NCBI GenBank assembly: GCA_023391275.1
Contig: JAEWBE010000033.1
Coordinates: forward strand, 1-39,133
Direction of reading: 5' to 3'
DNA from: Bacillota bacterium
GTDB taxonomy: Bacteria > Bacillota > Clostridia > Oscillospirales > Acutalibacteraceae
DNA: 39,133 bases
In this document: positions 38,772 to 39,133 of the stretch, in pieces
Numbering within the stretch: position 1 is the first letter of the stretch
How the letters are laid out: each line of letters begins with the position of its first letter
Made by a program: the position numbers and the translations under genes
Notes under the pieces: model-generated
What the model saw: only the letters and a program-made list of their open reading frames with translations
Database searches by the model: none
Told to the model about the DNA's origin: nothing

Positions 38772-39133
38772 ATGGCGGCAGAAAAGACAACCAGCCTTGA
38801 AATCAAGAAGATGAACCGCAACCGTATTTATAACCTGATTAAGCAGGAGGGCAGCCTTTCACGGCAGGATCTTGTGTATCATTTACAATTGAGCCTTCCC
38901 ACAATTACACAGAATCTGACGGAATTGAAGGATGAAGGACTCCTTTGCGAAAGCGGTTCTTTCGGAAATACAGGCGGGCGCCGGGCAAGAGCCTACTCCA
39001 TTGTCAACGATGCGAAAGTGGCCATCGGGCTGGACATTACAAAGCACCATATTGCGGTGGTAGCGGTCGACCTGAACGGCAGCACCATAAAGAAAGCACG
39101 TATTCGGTATGATTTTGCTCTGGACGAGGAGTT
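38772..39133 (+). CDS. ROK-family (NagC/XylR-like) transcriptional regulator, cut by window end
   Basis: The visible 120 residues begin MAAEKTTSLEIKKMNRNRI. They contain a winged-helix domain (about 8-75, with SRQDLVYHLQLSLPTITQNL and the wing GNTGGRRAR), then the first strand of a ROK sugar-kinase-like domain (VAIGLDITKHHIAVVAVDL). Such regulators sense sugars or sugar phosphates. The ATG is preceded by a weak GGAAG site. It is divergent from the LacI-type gene, and the rest lies outside the window. Confidence 0.88.
   Translation, partial: MAAEKTTSLEIKKMNRNRIYNLIKQEGSLSRQDLVYHLQLSLPTITQNLTELKDEGLLCESGSFGNTGGRRARAYSIVNDAKVAIGLDITKHHIAVVAVDLNGSTIKKARIRYDFALDEE

Overview
The window reads as part of a chromosome from a strictly anaerobic, moderate-GC Firmicute of class Clostridia, possibly Oscillospirales. 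This is inferred from strong AGGAGG ribosome binding sites, sigma-A promoters, ECF-type importers, a CooS-type iron-sulfur enzyme, and C. difficile-like TudS/ECF families. No rRNA, tRNA, CRISPR array, phage gene or insertion sequence was found. Both ends cut genes: glmS on the left (minus strand) and a ROK-type regulator on the right (plus strand).

Region 1 (163-8692, minus) is an eight-gene catabolic cluster. In transcription order it encodes a 2-hydroxyacid dehydrogenase, a KDPG-type aldolase, a phosphotriesterase-like metal hydrolase or lactonase, a shikimate-dehydrogenase-like enzyme, a Gfo/Idh/MocA dehydrogenase, a zinc alcohol dehydrogenase, an FGGY kinase and a PfkB kinase. It starts from a perfect TTGACA-17-TATAAT promoter with an operator-like inverted repeat just downstream of the -10. 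A terminator-like hairpin splits off the two kinases. The set fits stepwise oxidation, lactone hydrolysis, phosphorylation and aldol cleavage of a sugar acid, polyol or cyclitol, but the substrate is unknown. Divergently, from a second perfect promoter, runs a four-gene polar-amino-acid-type ABC importer (9156-12106).

Region 2 (12239-16240, minus) holds a membrane GGDEF/HD-GYP c-di-GMP protein preceded by an overlapping 34-codon small ORF, and a stand-alone CODH-fold protein. In that protein the C-cluster ligand set appears changed to that of hybrid cluster proteins, with Glu replacing one Cys. An EamA transporter follows on the plus strand.

Region 3 (17495-27492) is a nucleoside salvage island: a TudS-related desulfidase, and divergently a GntR regulator, two nucleoside hydrolases, an ECF importer (S, T, A, A), a major facilitator, a uridine-phosphorylase-like enzyme and a second major facilitator. 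A Gfo/Idh oxidoreductase with its own promoter follows (27672-28664).

Region 4 (28786-30704, minus) is aguA-aguB, converting agmatine to putrescine.

Region 5 (31099-38544, minus) is a LacI regulator, a permease, an orphan HyuA-type ATP-dependent hydrolase, an HExxH metalloprotein and a FAD oxidoreductase. Two overlapping perfect palindromes lie in the long permease leader. The gap between permease and hyuA is GC-rich and strongly structured, and its possible stems look mutually exclusive with a terminator.
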